The notes under the pieces: model-generated
What the model was told of the DNA's origin: nothing
What the model saw: the letters and a program-made list of their open reading frames with translations, nothing else
Database searches by the model: none
Position numbers and translations under genes: made by a program
Shown: in pieces, positions 63,928 through 64,000 of the stretch
How positions within the stretch are numbered: position 1 is the stretch's first letter
Layout of the letters: each line of letters starts with the position of its first letter
NCBI RefSeq assembly: GCF_038396675.1
Contig: NC_088931.1
Location: forward strand, 64,895,501 to 64,959,500
Direction: 5' to 3'
Origin: Hydra vulgaris
Lineage: Eukaryota > Cnidaria > Hydrozoa > Anthoathecata > Hydridae
DNA: 64,000 bases

Positions 63928-63996
63928 ATATCTGGATAAACGTCTGAGGGGTATGGCGATGGAAGAATGTCTGGTAAACGATCTGAGGGGTATTTT
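63928..63996 (+). repeat. Two-copy tandem repeat, about 37 bp
   Basis: CGATGAATGAATATCTGGAT through GTCTGAGGGGTATG is followed by CGATGGAAGAATGTCTGGTA through ATCTGAGGGGTAT. It runs close to the right edge, so more copies may lie outside. Confidence 0.75.
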
Positions 63997-64000
63997 TGCT

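Overview
This window looks like nuclear DNA of a cnidarian, most likely Hydra. The reasons are the very AT-rich sequence, long (TA)n tracts, many decayed transposons of the hAT, Tc1/mariner, pogo, Transib and CR1 groups, tRNA-derived SINEs, and one animal gene with introns. The species call is inference from this mix; nothing in the window names the organism. No prokaryotic, rRNA or CRISPR features were seen.

The one clear host gene is an ADP-ribosyl cyclase (CD38/BST1 family) on the plus strand, 20137..38587. It is not a single ORF. I assembled it from eight exons (20137-20454, 30851-30939, 31049-31169, 31386-31468, 37674-37769, 37911-38000, 38145-38228, 38524-38587). All junctions are GT-AG with compatible phases and give an uninterrupted 314-residue protein. 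It keeps the family's signature, catalytic and disulphide residues, a signal peptide and a hydrophobic C-terminus that suggests a GPI anchor. A first exon of a paralogue lies on the minus strand at 661..969, and the rest of that gene runs off the left edge. The two genes are divergent, about 19 kb apart.

Layout. 1-3 kb: mariner remnant, paralogue exon 1, pogo-like remnant. 3.7-5.5 kb: a complete Tc1/mariner-superfamily element with an intact DD37E transposase, set in a (TA)n tract. 5.5-8.6 kb: SINE, LINE fragment, 20-bp tandem array, hAT relic. 9-16 kb: mostly unannotatable AT-rich DNA with a duplicated ~0.8-kb block and a SINE. 16.5-17.7 kb: dead mariner with a nested SINE. 19.4-19.8 kb: long palindrome. 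20-38.6 kb: the cyclase gene, whose two large introns hold a MITE, GACGTC-rich elements, a CR1-like LINE, hAT and pogo relics and (TA)n tracts. 39-44.7 kb: a second MITE copy, hAT relic, SINE and a possible 2.3-kb TA-flanked element. 44.8-53.4 kb: one CR1-like LINE split by two later insertions, a Transib (RAG1-related) transposon at 46179-49961 and a second LINE at about 50996-52647. 53.5-54.5 kb: third MITE copy, with a demonstrable TA target duplication. 56.7-58.7 kb: a Tc1 element with IR/DR ends, a nearly intact DD34E transposase and an upstream region laid out like a heat-shock promoter. 59-64 kb: SINEs, tandem repeats and an inverted repeat.

There is no operon-like or cooperating gene set. 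The only multi-part system here is each transposon with its own ends. The most notable items are the reconstructed cyclase gene, the Transib with RSS-like termini whose removal restores the LINE frame, and the Tc1 element with heat-shock-element triplets upstream of a TATA box.
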